Positions 23,850 through 34,672 are shown, counted from the stretch's first letter. The stretch is 64,000 nucleotides of DNA from Liolophura sinensis (GCF_032854445.1 NC_088296.1:6315435-6379434), one strand, 5' to 3'. Numbers and translations: made by a program. Notes: generated from the sequence alone by a model not told the origin.

Positions 23850-24545
23850 AAACAAGTGCGTGGCTTACATTGTTGCGTCCGACGAGATAAGCATATACGT
23901 CGATTACATGGTTGTGTCTATGGACATTCACGTACACGTCGTTTACATGGTTGTGTCGGAAGAAAAAGACATATATGTCGTTTAAATAGTTGTGTCTGAG
24001 GACATATACGTATACGTCGTTTAGATGGTTGTGTCTGAGGACATAAACATTTACGTCGTTTACATGGATGTGTCTGAAAGCATAAAGATAAACGTCCTTT
24101 AAACGATTTTGTGTGAAGACATAAATATATACGTCCTTTACATGGTTTTGTCTGAAGACAAAAAAATATACGTCGTTTACATGTTTGTGTCTAAAGACAT
24201 AAACATATACGTCATTTACATGGTTATGTCGGAAGACACAAACATATACGCCGTTTACATGGTTGTGTCTGGAGACATAAACATATACGTCTTTTACATG
24301 GTTGTCTCTGAAGACATAAACACATACGTCGTTTACATCGGTGTGTCTGAAGAAAGAAACATATACGCCGTTTACATGGTTGTCTCTGAAGACATAAACA
24401 TATTCGTCGTTACATCGTTGTGTCTGAAGACATAAACATATCCGTCGTTTGCATGGTTGTATCTGAAGACATTAACATATACGTCATTTACATGCTTATT
24501 TCCGAAGACATAAGCATACACGTTGTTTACATGGTTGTGTTTGAG
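23850..24545. repeat. 39-bp minisatellite in beta copy 2, about 17 units
   Basis: Same unit as at 18985 (GACATAAACATATACGTCGT, TTACATGGTTGTGTCTGAA) with many substitutions. The 108-codon frame at 24109-24435 is only this repeat translated. Confidence 0.95.
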
Positions 24546-24892
24546 GACTCCAAAATGTGTGGTACATGTAACTGCCGATAAAGTGTTTCAATCCTTAAAT
24601 GTCTTTGTGGGAATGGTCTTAAGAGCCTGCTTGTAAAAAAGATCTTGTATCTCGTTGTTGTATTCTGATACAACTGCAACTAACCTGTTTATTATTTATA
24701 GCAATGCCCTGAGAACGTATTAAGCCAAGAAGCATTAGTCCTGCATGATAACTGCTTTCATCTAGTTTGTATGGTCATTATCCGATAGGTAGCTTTTTTG
24801 ATATGTATGGCCTTCATGTATCAGTTATCAGTTAGCATCGTTTTCTGCACCTGAGTCTGATGGGGAGGAGGAGGGAAGAAGTACCATCCTGC

Positions 24893-25125
24893 TATGTATC
24901 TACTGACCCCAGTTTAGCGACGACAGTGTTGTAGATATACAACATAGAGAGAGAAATTAGAGCAGCGACGACAGTCTGGAAGACGTAAAGCATAGATAGT
25001 AAAACCAGAGCAGCGATGACAGTTTGATAGACGTACAGCATAGAGAGTAAAACCAGAGCAGCAATGACAGTTTGATAGACATACAGCATAGAGAGTAAAA
25101 CCAGAGCAGAGACGACAGTGTCATG
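24893..25125. repeat. 48-bp minisatellite built on inverted module M, about 4 units
   Basis: Unit AGCATAGAGAGTAAAACCAG, AGCAGCGATGACAGTTTGAT, AGACGTAC. The core AGTAAAACCAGAGCAGCGA is the reverse complement of the M box CTGCTCTGGTTTTACT. It is absent from copy 1 at the same place, so part of M was amplified in copy 2. Confidence 0.85.
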
Positions 25126-27275
25126 GCTGAGAAATGTTCACACGTAGCCGGCGAAATACGTCCACGTGTCTGTTTGCATAAGCTAGGGTTTTCTTTTAAA
25201 TCTTCGTGTAAGTGCACATGGGAATCCTATCCAATATCACTGCTCTGAGAGAGAACAGTGTTCAAAAAAACATATGATTATACTGAACGTCGGTTGTCCC
25301 CCGTAAGTTCCAGGTTATCGGTGTTGATTCCAATGTCGGTCCGATTTGAAACAACAACAGCAGCAACGTCCTGTTTGAAACAAATACGATCCCCTGTATG
25401 ACTTCTTTACCATTAAGTGTACAAATACATCTTCCTTCTCTCATAATTACTTCCTCTCGTTCCGATCATCTAGCAGAAAAGCACCAATGCTCGCTGGGTG
25501 TCAAGATGCATTTACAGACAAACTATCTCTGGCCAAAATCCCCAAATGTTTTCTTAACGCTTTCCTGGTAGTTTTCCAATACATAATTAAACAGTCTCAC
25601 TAAAGTGAGCTGTCATACTTCACCGTGGATGTTAACTACCGACATTTGACAAATCACTGATAAACTTTCACACATGTGTCCTCCAAAATTAAACCTGATA
25701 TTTGGTTGAAGACAATTGGACTATATCCATTGTATGACTGCATACATGTACACGGCTCCACAAGCCTTGAGGGTTGATTGTCCCCAAGGCCCCCACGCAC
25801 AGAGACTGGCATAGACCCTGAAATAGGACGTTAATTAACCTAATGACTAATTGGATTGTTTTCACAGTAAATTAACATTAGCTAATTCACACTGTCATTA
25901 TTTCAATAAATTCTATACTGTGATTCCTATCTACAGCTCATATATCAATACACAGTGAAACCTTCGATTTATCTCGTGATATTACTGTATTTACTGACGT
26001 AATTCCAGTTCTATAAATCTAAAACCTTAGCTGTGAAAAGACGTTTATTTTCTAAGCCAGTGTCATCTTTAAGTGCTAGATATCATAAAACCTTGAAATA
26101 CACTGAATGATATATAGACTTGCTGCGTGTAAATCTTCAGCTAGCAGTCATTTAGAAATGTCAGAGTTGCACGTGGGTTATATTTATACGAATTATTTTT
26201 GCGCCTCCACTAATATCAAAAATGCACTGCAGAGAGCAAAACCAGAGCAGCTATGGAAAACTGATAGCTGGCAAATGCTGACCCAAGTCTTCGAAGACTG
26301 AGGTTGTAATGACCTTTGAAAACAAAATCTTTCCAATTTATGTTGTGAAAGGGAAACTTTGACGCAGCAAAAGACATGATCGCCTCATCGACTTACAAGG
26401 GTTACTTCCTGTCAAGGTCGACTTGGTTGTATAACGTTCAACATCGTCTGGAAGATCCAGTAACGAACTAATGTGCGGATGGCGAGCACAGCGTAGATTT
26501 ATGCATTCACTTCGCGCTTTTAGTTACAATCTTCTGTTTCAAAACAGCTTTTATGTTTGGAAAGGTCAAATGGTCAATGTTATCGTCAGCTACCAGTCTG
26601 AGAAGCCCAGTTCCGGATTTATATGAATGTAGCATGACATGTTTATGTAAAGCGAACATACTGTCTGTTAGGCAGGTGATTCACAATAGAGAGTCGGCGT
26701 CATACGGCTAAAAAACTACTCAGTAAAAAAACCCAAACATACACACATACATACAATGGAGTGAATCCTCCACACTTTGAAATAATTTAGATTCAGTGAA
26801 GAACATCGTGCAAAAATAACTCATATGATAATAACCTACGTGCACTCTGACATTTCTGAATGACAGCTAGCTGAAGATTTACACAAAGGAGGTAGATATA
26901 TCAGTAAATGTATTTCAAGGTTTCACGATATCTAGCATTTCATAATGACACTAAGATAGGAAATGAACCTCTTTTTAGAGCTAGGGTTTCAGCTTTAAAA
27001 AATCGGAATTACGTTAGTAAATGCAGTAATACCACGAGAAAAATAGAACTCTTCGCTGTGTATTAATATGTGAGGTGTAGATAGGAATCAATGTATAGAA
27101 TTTATTGAAACAACTAGATTGTGAATTTGCTAATGTTAATCTTTTCTGGAAATACTCTAATTAGTCATTAGGTTAATTACCGCCCTTTTTTAGGATCTTT
27201 GCTTGTCACCGTACGTCACCTTGGGGACAAAAAACACTCAACGCTCGTGGAGCTGTGTACATGTGTGCAGTCTTC

Positions 27276-27650
27276 AAATGGATCTGACCGACCCGGATAG
27301 CACAGTTGGTAGAGCGTCCGCTTCGGGACCGGTAGATCCAGGATCAATCCTTGGTCGAGTCACACCTAAGACTTTAAAAGAGGAAGTTGTAACTTCCTCG
27401 CTTGGCGTTCAGCATGAAGGGGATAGTGCAACGACTGGTTGACCCGTATCAGTATAATGGCTCGGGCGGGGCGGCTTACTTGCCTTCGGTGATGCAGCAC
27501 TAAATAAAAGAGCGGTGGAAATCCGTCCTGCAACAAGGAGGCACATTACACGTGCATGCACCCTAATGATTCCTTCGTCGTCATATGACTGAAAAATTGT
27601 TGAGTACGACGTTAAACCCCAAGCACTCACTCACTCACTCAAATGGATCT
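27276..27650 (+). mobile_element. SINE-B, full length with a perfect 10-bp TSD
   Basis: Element 27286-27640. It starts with the tRNA-like head GGATAGCACAGTTGGTAGAG (A-box) and a GATCCAGGATCAATCC B-box-like part, then GAGGAAGTTGTAACTTCC, GGCGGGGCGGCTTACTTGCC, GGAAATCCGTCCTGCAAC, TCGTCGTCATATGACTG and the tail CAAGCACTCACTCACTCACT. It is flanked by AAATGGATCT on both sides (27276-27285, 27641-27650). Paralogous sites near 21225 and 25725 are empty, so the insertion followed the beta duplication. Confidence 0.95.
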
Positions 27651-29729
27651 AGTCCAATTGTCTTCAACCAAATATCAGGTGTATTTTTGGAGTTCACATG
27701 CGGGAACGTTTAATTTGCCAAATGTCGGTAGTTTACATGCACGGCCACATCAGTGCTCTCCACCCATAAAACTCAGCGCCATTTTATTAAGAATTCTTGA
27801 GTGTAACGTTAAACAAGAATCAAATACATGTGTAATTTATATCATGCGTGGAATGATGGTTAATAGACGTTACATGTATGCAGCAATGGTACATGGTACA
27901 AGGAAAAGATCCTCTTATTTCTGAAACTTTTCGGAACAAAATAAATTATTGGCACGTTTGCCGGACATTATTTATCGTATATTCCAACAACAATCCTTTT
28001 TAACAATGCAATAATTTCTCAACTTTACATTGCCAATACAAGATGGAACATTTCCAGATATGACCTTTGTCGGTAGAAAATGAGAAAGTTATCTTGGTTT
28101 TGGGAATATTTCCTCAGCCTATACTCATCCGGATTGATTGCCATAAATTCTCACCTTCCTTCGTTCGGTGCAAAGTAATGGTTTCCCATGTCCATAAATA
28201 ATAAACAATTTGTCCCCGTTCTGCCCATTCACTTCCAGTAGTCAGCTATATACGTCATTCCTTCTCAAGCAATGGGAAATGTTGTCTCATTATCTAAGCT
28301 CTATGTTAAAAGGACCAGACAGCAAAACATAGCATCACACGCTGAAAAGCGCGCTAAGCATCCCGCTAGATTAGTATGCATGAAGTCGGCCTCATCGTCC
28401 TTCTTTAGGATCATCGAGGCATGGGATAGAACTTTTTGAGAGTCCCAAAATAATCTAAACTAAAGTATATTGACAAGTGACCAGATTGGTGTGACTATCA
28501 CAGAGTCATCACTTCCCATTTTGTGTTATAGTCAATTATAATGTGTCCCTTCATCAAGCAGAAGTTTCACTGCTTAAGCCATGGTACTAGGGGCATGTAA
28601 GTTGCTTTTGTTCAGCATTCATATAAACAGTTACAATAAAATTTTATCTTAAGTATGTTGACAAAAGGACTTATTTCATCACTTTCGAATGACCATTAGT
28701 CAAGTATCACATCTAATTTTAGTGAGGCTCCTTAAATATTTATCGGAAAACTACCAGGAAAGCGTTAAGAGATGGCTGTCGATTTTGGCCAGAGATAGTT
28801 TTTTCTGTAAATGCAACTTGACACCCAGCGGGCAATGTCGCCGTTCTGGTAAATGATTCTGGTAGAGGAAGTGATTAGAACAGAAGGAGGATGTATTTGT
28901 ATCCTCAGTAGTAAAGAAATCACACAAGTAATGGTATTCGTTTCAAACGGGACGTTGCTGCTGTTGTTGTTGTTTCAAATCGACCAGACAGTGGATTCAA
29001 CACCGACAACCTGGAACTCACGGGGGACAACCGATGTTAAGTAAAATCATATGTTCTTGGAACACTGTTCTCTCTCAAATCAATGATATTGGAGAGAATT
29101 CTCAACGAACACAAGAATCTTTTTTGTTATATATACGCTAAGGGGAGTGTAATTTGCTACTGTTTAAGCATTTACATGAAGAATTTGAAGAAAAAGGCTT
29201 CTCCTTTGGGGATCAAGGTAAGAACTCCCATAGTGCAAATAAAAGTCCTGTCAAGCTAAGTACATCAATAAGTATACTGTCCTTACATTCAACTCATTTA
29301 AATATATGTGGGCTCCGTTACATGTGACTGTCACCCCACCTGAGGGCAACAGAACACATTCCACAGCAGTATGGTACTTCTGTCTCACCTAGACCCTGGC
29401 GTAGAAACTTATGCTAAGTTATAACTTATGTATGAAGGTCATACATATCAAGAAAGCTATCGACCGGATAGAGTCCATACAAACTAGATCAAAAGTAGGT
29501 ACCATGCAGGACTAATGGTTGTTGGCTTAACACGTTCTCAAAGCATTGCTGGGAATATTGAACAGGTTGGTTACAGTTGTATTAAAGTACTCCCTATAGC
29601 AAGCTATAGCAACAGCGAGATAAAACATCTATACTACAAGCTGGCTCTTGGGACCATTCCTACAAAGACATTGCAGGGTTAAAACACTTTATCGGCAATT
29701 CCATATACCACACATTTTGCAGGTATACC

Positions 29730-29830
29730 TCTTCAGACACAACCATGTAAACGACGTATATGTTTATGTCTTGTGACACAAGCATGTAAACAACGTATAT
29801 GTTCATGCCTTCAGACACAACCCCTTTTGC
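29730..29830. repeat. 39-bp minisatellite in beta copy 3, about 2 units (inverted)
   Basis: ATGTAAACGACGTATATGTT and TGTAAACAACGTATATGTTC are two units of the reverse complement of the 39-bp repeat. Compare 5-6 and about 17 units in copies 1 and 2. Confidence 0.85.
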
Positions 29831-31261
29831 ATATGTTTTAAATTATCAATCAAATAAACCACCCTTGAAGAAGAAAACCAAGCGAGTGTATTTCTCTGAA
29901 AACAAACGCACAAAATGAAGTTAAATTTATTGGCGTGAATAATTAGTGAACATTAATATAATATTTGAAATATGTTTGTCGAGGCCATGAAGTGATCATA
30001 TACCACGTTAATTTACCTTTTAGTTCAACACATATATTCTTTCAGCCGTAGAATTTTAGCTTTTGATTTTCCACGTGCATCCATTTACGCCATACTTTCA
30101 CATCATAATAATTTTTGATAATTGTGGTACATGTATCTAAGTCTGCTAAGACATACATGCATAGTTTGTTACAAATTATTCACCGTGTTGGATTAACGTT
30201 GGATGAATAAACCGTTGTAATCTAACCTGGCTTATAAAAAAATCACTCCACATAAACCCACTCTCCCCCCTCTCTAAACGTACAAGGCAGCTTTGTGCCC
30301 TTAAAGCTGTTCAACTAATAACTATTGTTGTCTACAGTGTAGTTGTAGCTAAACTAGTGTGGCTTCTCTCCAACAGTATGGTTGGTATGTAGTCAGTATT
30401 ACATACATATTGTATAACTGCCGTGATAACATGAGTTAATTGTGCAGTGTCGCAGTGGATTGAGCTGTGGATTGTAGGCAGGACTAACACCCGAACCTTT
30501 TATTCACAGCTTAACAGCGGTATTGCAGGAGAGTTTAGTAGTCCAGACACAGACAAGAAGCACGCGTCAATAAAGCGATTATTAAATAAATCACTTAAGA
30601 AATCATATCTAAAATTCGCCAAATCAACACCGAAGTAGTGAGTTTCCATGATCTGGTTTGTCCATTATTGAGTTTTCTGAAATGCTTCAGGAGTACGGGT
30701 TGACTTTGGTCATATGGTAAATACCTTCGTTTTCACGATCCATCGGGCGAAAATGGATTCACTCTATCTTGATCAACCCGAACAGAATTCTTTTGTCTAG
30801 ACATTCCGGTAGTTTAGACTGGGAATACCGCGGTCCAGAGAGAGTGAAGAATTCATTTTAGTCTGTGATTCTGGGCTCTAATCATTCCTTCGCACGTCTG
30901 GCTTGGAGGTTGGGTCCGCTTTTTTCAATGGACCACGGCAAACAAAATGTTATTAATGTGTACAAAAGGTATAACTTTTAATCCCTGTCACGAAATCGTC
31001 GTCTGGAAGCACATGTGTGATTGAATTTCAGGATCTGGGAAATTCCTGGCGACGAAGAGACTGTTGAGAACAATAAATTACGGCGCTCCGCAATTGATGA
31101 ATCCCAGTGTCATTCAGAATACACGCAATCAACGCAGAGCTTCGAGTTTGGGAGTTTTCGAAAGGGAGGAACAATTTGCCTTTTCTTTCTGGTTTTGACA
31201 ACAAAGGAATAAAGTAGACAGATATTACAAGAGATCAGCCTGTATATATTATAAAAAATTG

Positions 31262-31325
31262 ATTTGTGGTCGCCATTACATCACCTTAATATTCTTGAGT
31301 TCGGCGTAAAACACCAATCAAATAA
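31262..31325 (+). mobile_element. SINE-A tail relic in beta copy 4
   Basis: Counterpart of 22322-22383: TAATATTCTTGAGTTCGGCG, TAAAACACCAATCAAATAAA. It is shared by position, so it is older than the duplication. Confidence 0.75.
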
Positions 31326-31344
31326 ATTAATGTAAAAGACTGTG

Positions 31345-31430
31345 TCATGGACAGTAAAACCAGAGCAGCGATGACAGTGTGATAAAGTTTGTAAATGGTC
31401 ATACGTCACCGGCGGAATCCACATTTTTTT
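31345..31430 (-). repeat. Module M in beta copy 4
   Basis: AGTAAAACCAGAGCAGCGAT, GTGTGATAAAGTTTGTAAAT, GGTCATACGTCACCGG: inverted M. Confidence 0.7.
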
Positions 31431-32101
31431 CAATTTTCATCAGTTAAGGGTTTGTTCTGTTCATGTAAATGTAAATGTAAAAACTACTAGCAATTTACAC
31501 GCCCTTTGATATAGCAAATACACCACAGAGAACAAAGCCAGAGCAGCTTTGGCAAATTGATAGCTTGCAAAGGTTCACAGAAGTCTCCAAAGGCTGCAGT
31601 TGTAGTGACCTTTGAAAGCAAACTATTTCCAATTTATGTTATAAAAGGGTAACTTTGACGTACCGAAAACATGACCGCTTCAGCGACTTCCAAGGGTTAC
31701 TTCCTGTCAAGGTCACCATCGTTGTATAACGTTCAAAAGCGTCTGGAATGTCAAGCCACGAACTAATAACAGAATGGCGAGAATAGCGCAGAATCCGGAA
31801 ACTAGACAAAGACTTATGCATTCACTTCGTGCTTTTAATTACAATCTTTCAAAACACCTTTCGCGTTTGGAAAGGTCAAAATGTCAATGTTATCGTCAGC
31901 TACCAGTCTGAGAAAGCTCAGTTTCGGATTTATATAATTGTAGAGTGACACGTTTATTTAAAGTGAACATATTGTCTGTTAGACCGATGATTCATAATAG
32001 AGTGTCGTCATCATACGGCTGAAAAAATATTAAGTACGAGGTTAAAACCCAAACATCAACACATACATACAATGGAGAGAATCTTCCGCACTTTGAAAGA
32101 A

Positions 32102-33235
32102 TTTATTGGACACGTGCTTCTTCTCTGTGTCTGGACTACTAATCTCTACTGTAGTACCGCTGTTAAGCTGTCAGTGAAAGGGTCGGGCGATAGTCCTGTC
32201 TGTAATCCAGAGCCAAATCCACTGCGACACCGTACAATTAACTCATGTTACCACGGCATATTTATTTATTTATTTGAATGGTGTTTTACGCCGTACTCAA
32301 GAATATTTCACTTACACAAGGGCGGTCAGCATTATGGTGGGTGGAAACCGGGCAGAGCCCGGGGGTAACCCACGAGCATCCGCAGGTTGCTGGAAGACCT
32401 TCCCACTTACGGCCGGAGAGGAAGCCAGCATGAGCTGGACTTGAACTTGCAGCGACCGCATTGGTGAGAGACTTCTGAGTCATTGCGCTATCGCGCTAAC
32501 AAACTGAGCGGCATTTATATAATAGGTGTGTAATACTGAATTCGTACCAACCATACTGCTGAAGCGAAGCCAAACTCTTTAAGCTACAACTAAACTGTGG
32601 GCAACAATAGTGACAAGTTGAACAGTTTTAAGGGTACAGAGCTGCCTTGTACAATAAGAGAGGGAAACAGTGCGTTAATATGGAGTGATTCTTTATAAGC
32701 AAGATTAGATTGGAACTGTTCATTCGTCCAACGTTAATCCAACAGCATGAATAAAGTTTATTAGAATATGCATATTTGCAAAGGAAGGTTTAGATACCTG
32801 CACTACAATTATAATGATCAAAATGTAGAAATACAAATCAAATCACTTACATCCGGCGAATAAGGCGTAAATAGATGCACGTGGCAGCTTGACAGAAAGT
32901 AACCCTTGGAAGTCGCTGAGGCGGTCATGTTTTTGGTACGTCAAAGACAACTGCAGTCTTTGGAGACATTGGTGAACGTTTGCAAGCTATCAATTTGCCA
33001 TAGCTGCTCTGGCTTTGCTCTCTGTAGTGTATTTGTTATATGAAAGGGCGTGCAAATTGCTAGTAGTTAAGCATTTACATGAACAGAACAAACCCTTAAC
33101 GGAGGTAAATTGACAAGAATGTGGATTCCACAGGTGATGTATGATCATTTACAAACTTTATCACGCTGTCATCGCTGGTCTGGTTTTACTCTGTATGCCA
33201 GTCTTTCATACTTATTTAAAATACTACAACTGCTG
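32102..33235 (+). repeat. Beta copy 5, forward fragment (T, part of Z)
   Basis: TTGGACACGTGCTTCTTCTC matches 23100; AGCTGCCTTGTACAATAAGA matches 23370; GGAAGTCGCTGAGGCGGTCA matches 22118. Interrupted by a SINE-A at 32260. It ends with two M-like stretches (32985-33035 and 33105-33205). Confidence 0.8.
32256..32520 (-). mobile_element. SINE-A, full length, with an empty paralogous site
   Basis: Element about 32260-32510, tail first. It has GGTGTTTTACGCCGTACTCA, AACCGGGCAGAGCCCGGGG, CATCCGCAGGTTGCTGGAAG, GCCGGAGAGGAAGCCAGCAT and head GCTATCGCGCTAACAAACTG. Flanks GCATATTTAT and GCATTTATAT look like a TSD. Copies at 23226-23245 and about 30410-30435 lack the insert, so it is younger than the beta duplication. 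Confidence 0.93.
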
Positions 33236-33254
33236 AGGAATTCTAGACTTCAGT

Positions 33255-33350
33255 CGTTGATTGATTTATTTATTTGATTGGTGTTTTACGCTGTACTCAA
33301 GAATATTTCATTTAGATGACGGCGACCAGCATAATGAAGTGAGGAAACCG
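33255..33350 (-). mobile_element. SINE-A fragment, left arm of an inverted pair
   Basis: TTTATTTATTTGATTGGTGT, TTACGCTGTACTCAAGAATA, GACGGCGACCAGCATAATGA, ending at GAGGAAACCGG. An opposite-strand copy follows about 40 bp downstream. Confidence 0.8.
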
Positions 33351-33387
33351 GGAGCTCAAGATATAAGCACTTACTTTCGTCCAAAAC

Positions 33388-33612
33388 CGGGGGCCTGTGT
33401 TGCCTATTGGTAGCGCATACAAATGGCCCACGAATCTCTTGCGAAAGTGAGCTCTCACCAGGAACTCATGATGGCTTCCTCTCCAGTCGTTCTTCGGAAG
33501 GTCATCCAGCAATCCGAGGATAATGGGTTTCTTCTCACCATAATGCGGACCGTCATGATATAAGTAAAACATTCTTGACTACGGTGTAAAACTGAAATGA
33601 AACAAATATGTA
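33388..33612 (+). mobile_element. SINE-A, right arm of an inverted pair
   Basis: Head GGGGGCCTGTGTTGCCTATT, then GTGAGCTCTCACCAGGAACT, TTCCTCTCCAGTCGTTCTTC, CATAATGCGGACCGTCATGA and tail TTCTTGACTACGGTGTAAAA, diverged. With 33255-33350 it can form a hairpin of tail and body sequences. Confidence 0.75.
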
Positions 33613-33639
33613 AATAAGTTCTTTCAAACAAGAAGATGG

Positions 33640-33875
33640 TTTCTAGTTCTCTTGACGCCCCTCTATTGGACTCGACCTATACAATCCACTTTTCATCAGT
33701 GAAGTACATGAAATCCTTTTCAGTGATCGTAAAAGCATGATTGTAAAGGATCTACCGCTGGCCCAGACAGTTGAAGTACTGGGCCTCTGCTCAGTCCTTG
33801 GCCAATGAGCTCGCGTCTTAGAATACAGCTCTCGCTGTTTGACTGCGGCTTTAAGCCAGGGTGTCTGCCACACAG
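33640..33875 (-). pseudogene. Possible decayed LINE (non-LTR retrotransposon) fragment
   Basis: The minus-strand frame contains TPWLKAAVKQRELYSKTR, which resembles the PW...K...KRE.LYxK motif typical of the linker between endonuclease and reverse transcriptase in CR1/L2/RTE-type LINE ORF2. A further Lys/Arg-rich segment and, in another frame, EKDFMYFTDEKW fit the later AKRDYF-like part of that linker, so a frameshift is likely. The frame ends in a stop at about 33643. No catalytic motif of either enzyme is present in what I can see. Family memory, not a search, is the basis; a random frame cannot be excluded. Confidence 0.35.
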
Positions 33876-33941
33876 TTAGTAAGGGACGGTGGTTCCCTCA
33901 AGGCACTCTGGTTTCCTCCATCCGCCAATCTCAATAGATTT

Positions 33942-34020
33942 GTTTATTTGTTTATTTATTTGATCGGTGTTTTACGTCGTACTCAAGAATATTTCACTTA
34001 TACGACGGCGGCCAGCATTA
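33942..34020 (-). mobile_element. SINE-A fragment
   Basis: TTTATTTATTTGATCGGTGT, TTACGTCGTACTCAAGAATA, ACGACGGCGGCCAGCATTA, then stops abruptly. Confidence 0.85.
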
Positions 34021-34224
34021 GTGTTTCACAAGACACCTCTGACACAAACACACTGCTGTTAATGCCATTATCAATATCATTTGTAGTTTCGTGTTAAGCT
34101 AAGCAGCCTGGATTTGCTGTCAATCTATGCTTAAAGTCATCATCACACTAACGTAAGTACGATCTATGTGGCCACACCAAGGGTTTCCAGCCAATCATTA
34201 CACTAAATGTTTCTCCCAAAAGAT

Positions 34225-34305
34225 AGCTGGAAAAGACTCTAAGAGTAACGACAGTGTGCTAGTCGCACGTAAGCGGTGATGAACTTCCTCTTGTCAATTT
34301 ACCTC
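34225..34305 (-). repeat. Module M, interrupted by SINE-C
   Basis: AGTAACGACAGTGTGCTAGT, GTAAGCGGTGATGAACTTCC, CTTGTCAATTTACCTC: inverted M. The motif continues after the insertion at 34663-34710 (CAGATAGTGATTTATTCTGT). Confidence 0.65.
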
Positions 34306-34672
34306 GACGGCTTCGGTGGCCTAAAAGTTAAAGCGCCCGCCTCGAAGCCGGGAAACTGGGATCAAACACGGGTCGGGTCATACCAAAGACCTTAACAGTA
34401 GTACTTGTAGAGCTGCCTGGCTAGGCGCTTAGCACTGAGAGATTAGAGTCAGGAAACAGGGCTGGTTGGCCCGGTGTCAGTATAAAGTGACTGGGTGGGG
34501 TGTCATGGCTGGTGTCTTCGACATGATACTCCAGTGGCAGCAGCACTTTGGCGGCATGCACTCGCCCTGCCATAAGAAGGCATAGTATGTGTACACACAT
34601 CTAACGGTGAATGAAAACTTACTAAGTACGACATTAAATCCCAAGCATTCATTCATTCATTTAATTTACCTC
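34296..34672 (+). mobile_element. SINE-C, full length with a perfect 10-bp TSD
   Basis: Element 34306-34662. tRNA-like head: GGCTTCGGTGGCCTAAAAGT, TAAAGCGCCCGCCTCGAAGC. Body: GGCCCGGTGTCAGTATAAAG, GGTGTCATGGCTGGTGTCTT. Tail: ACTAAGTACGACATTAAATC, then (CATT)n. AATTTACCTC flanks both ends (34296-34305, 34663-34672). The target is a module M copy. Confidence 0.92.

Larger units (their letters stand above)
23640..26203 (+). repeat. Beta copy 2 (V, W, X, part of Y)
   Basis: Direct match to copy 1: TTCACTAATTATTCACGCCA (V), GAACAGTGTTCAAAAAAACA (X), AACTACCGACATTTGAC (Y). About 900 bp of Y (counterpart of 20200-21110) is missing at about 25600, and copy 3 still has it, so this is a deletion in copy 2. 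The 39-bp minisatellite is much larger here. Confidence 0.85.
26203..30200 (-). repeat. Beta copy 3, inverted (Z, Y, X, W, V)
   Basis: Reverse-complement match to 18400-22300: CCTTGAAA and CTAGAT segments of Y near 26890-27120, ACTACCAGGAAAGCGTTAAG (X) near 28751, CTCCTTTGGGGATCAAGGTA near 29200, AACGACGTATATGTTTATGT (minisatellite, only about 2 units) near 29750. A SINE-B interrupts Y at 27286. Confidence 0.85.
30200..32102 (-). repeat. Beta copy 4, inverted (T, Z, start of Y)
   Basis: Reverse-complement match to 21720-23440: AACCCGAACAGAATTCTTTT, GTTGGGTCCGCTTTTTTCAA, GGATCTGGGAAATTCCTGGC, TTCCGGATTCTGCGC reversed near 31785, and ACATACATACAATGGAG near 32060. Confidence 0.85.
18400..33235. 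repeat. Array beta: ~4.8 kb unit in direct and inverted copies
   Basis: Module order V-W-X-Y-Z-T. Forward copies occupy about 18400-23640 and 23640-26203. Inverted sequence runs 26203-32102 (Z', Y', X', W', V', T', Z', part of Y'). Forward sequence resumes at 32102-33235 (T, part of Z). The module offset between forward copies is about 4.8 kb (GATTGCAACTGTT at 18617 and 23420). Inverted pairs obey near-constant coordinate sums: about 48.5 kb for 18400-22300 against 26230-30200, and about 53.7 kb for 21720-23440 against 30210-32090. Shared text is non-coding. Confidence 0.85.

Noticed and set aside
19001-24435. Repeat-protein gene from frames with 13-residue periodicity
   Set aside because: The periodicity comes from a 39-bp minisatellite; antisense frames are equally open and copy number differs between paralogues.
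27287-27370. Functional tRNA gene
   Set aside because: A- and B-box-like text is the head of SINE-B; the clover-leaf is not intact and the element has SINE body, tail and TSD. The same applies to 43490-43540, 45085-45180 and 53217-53310.
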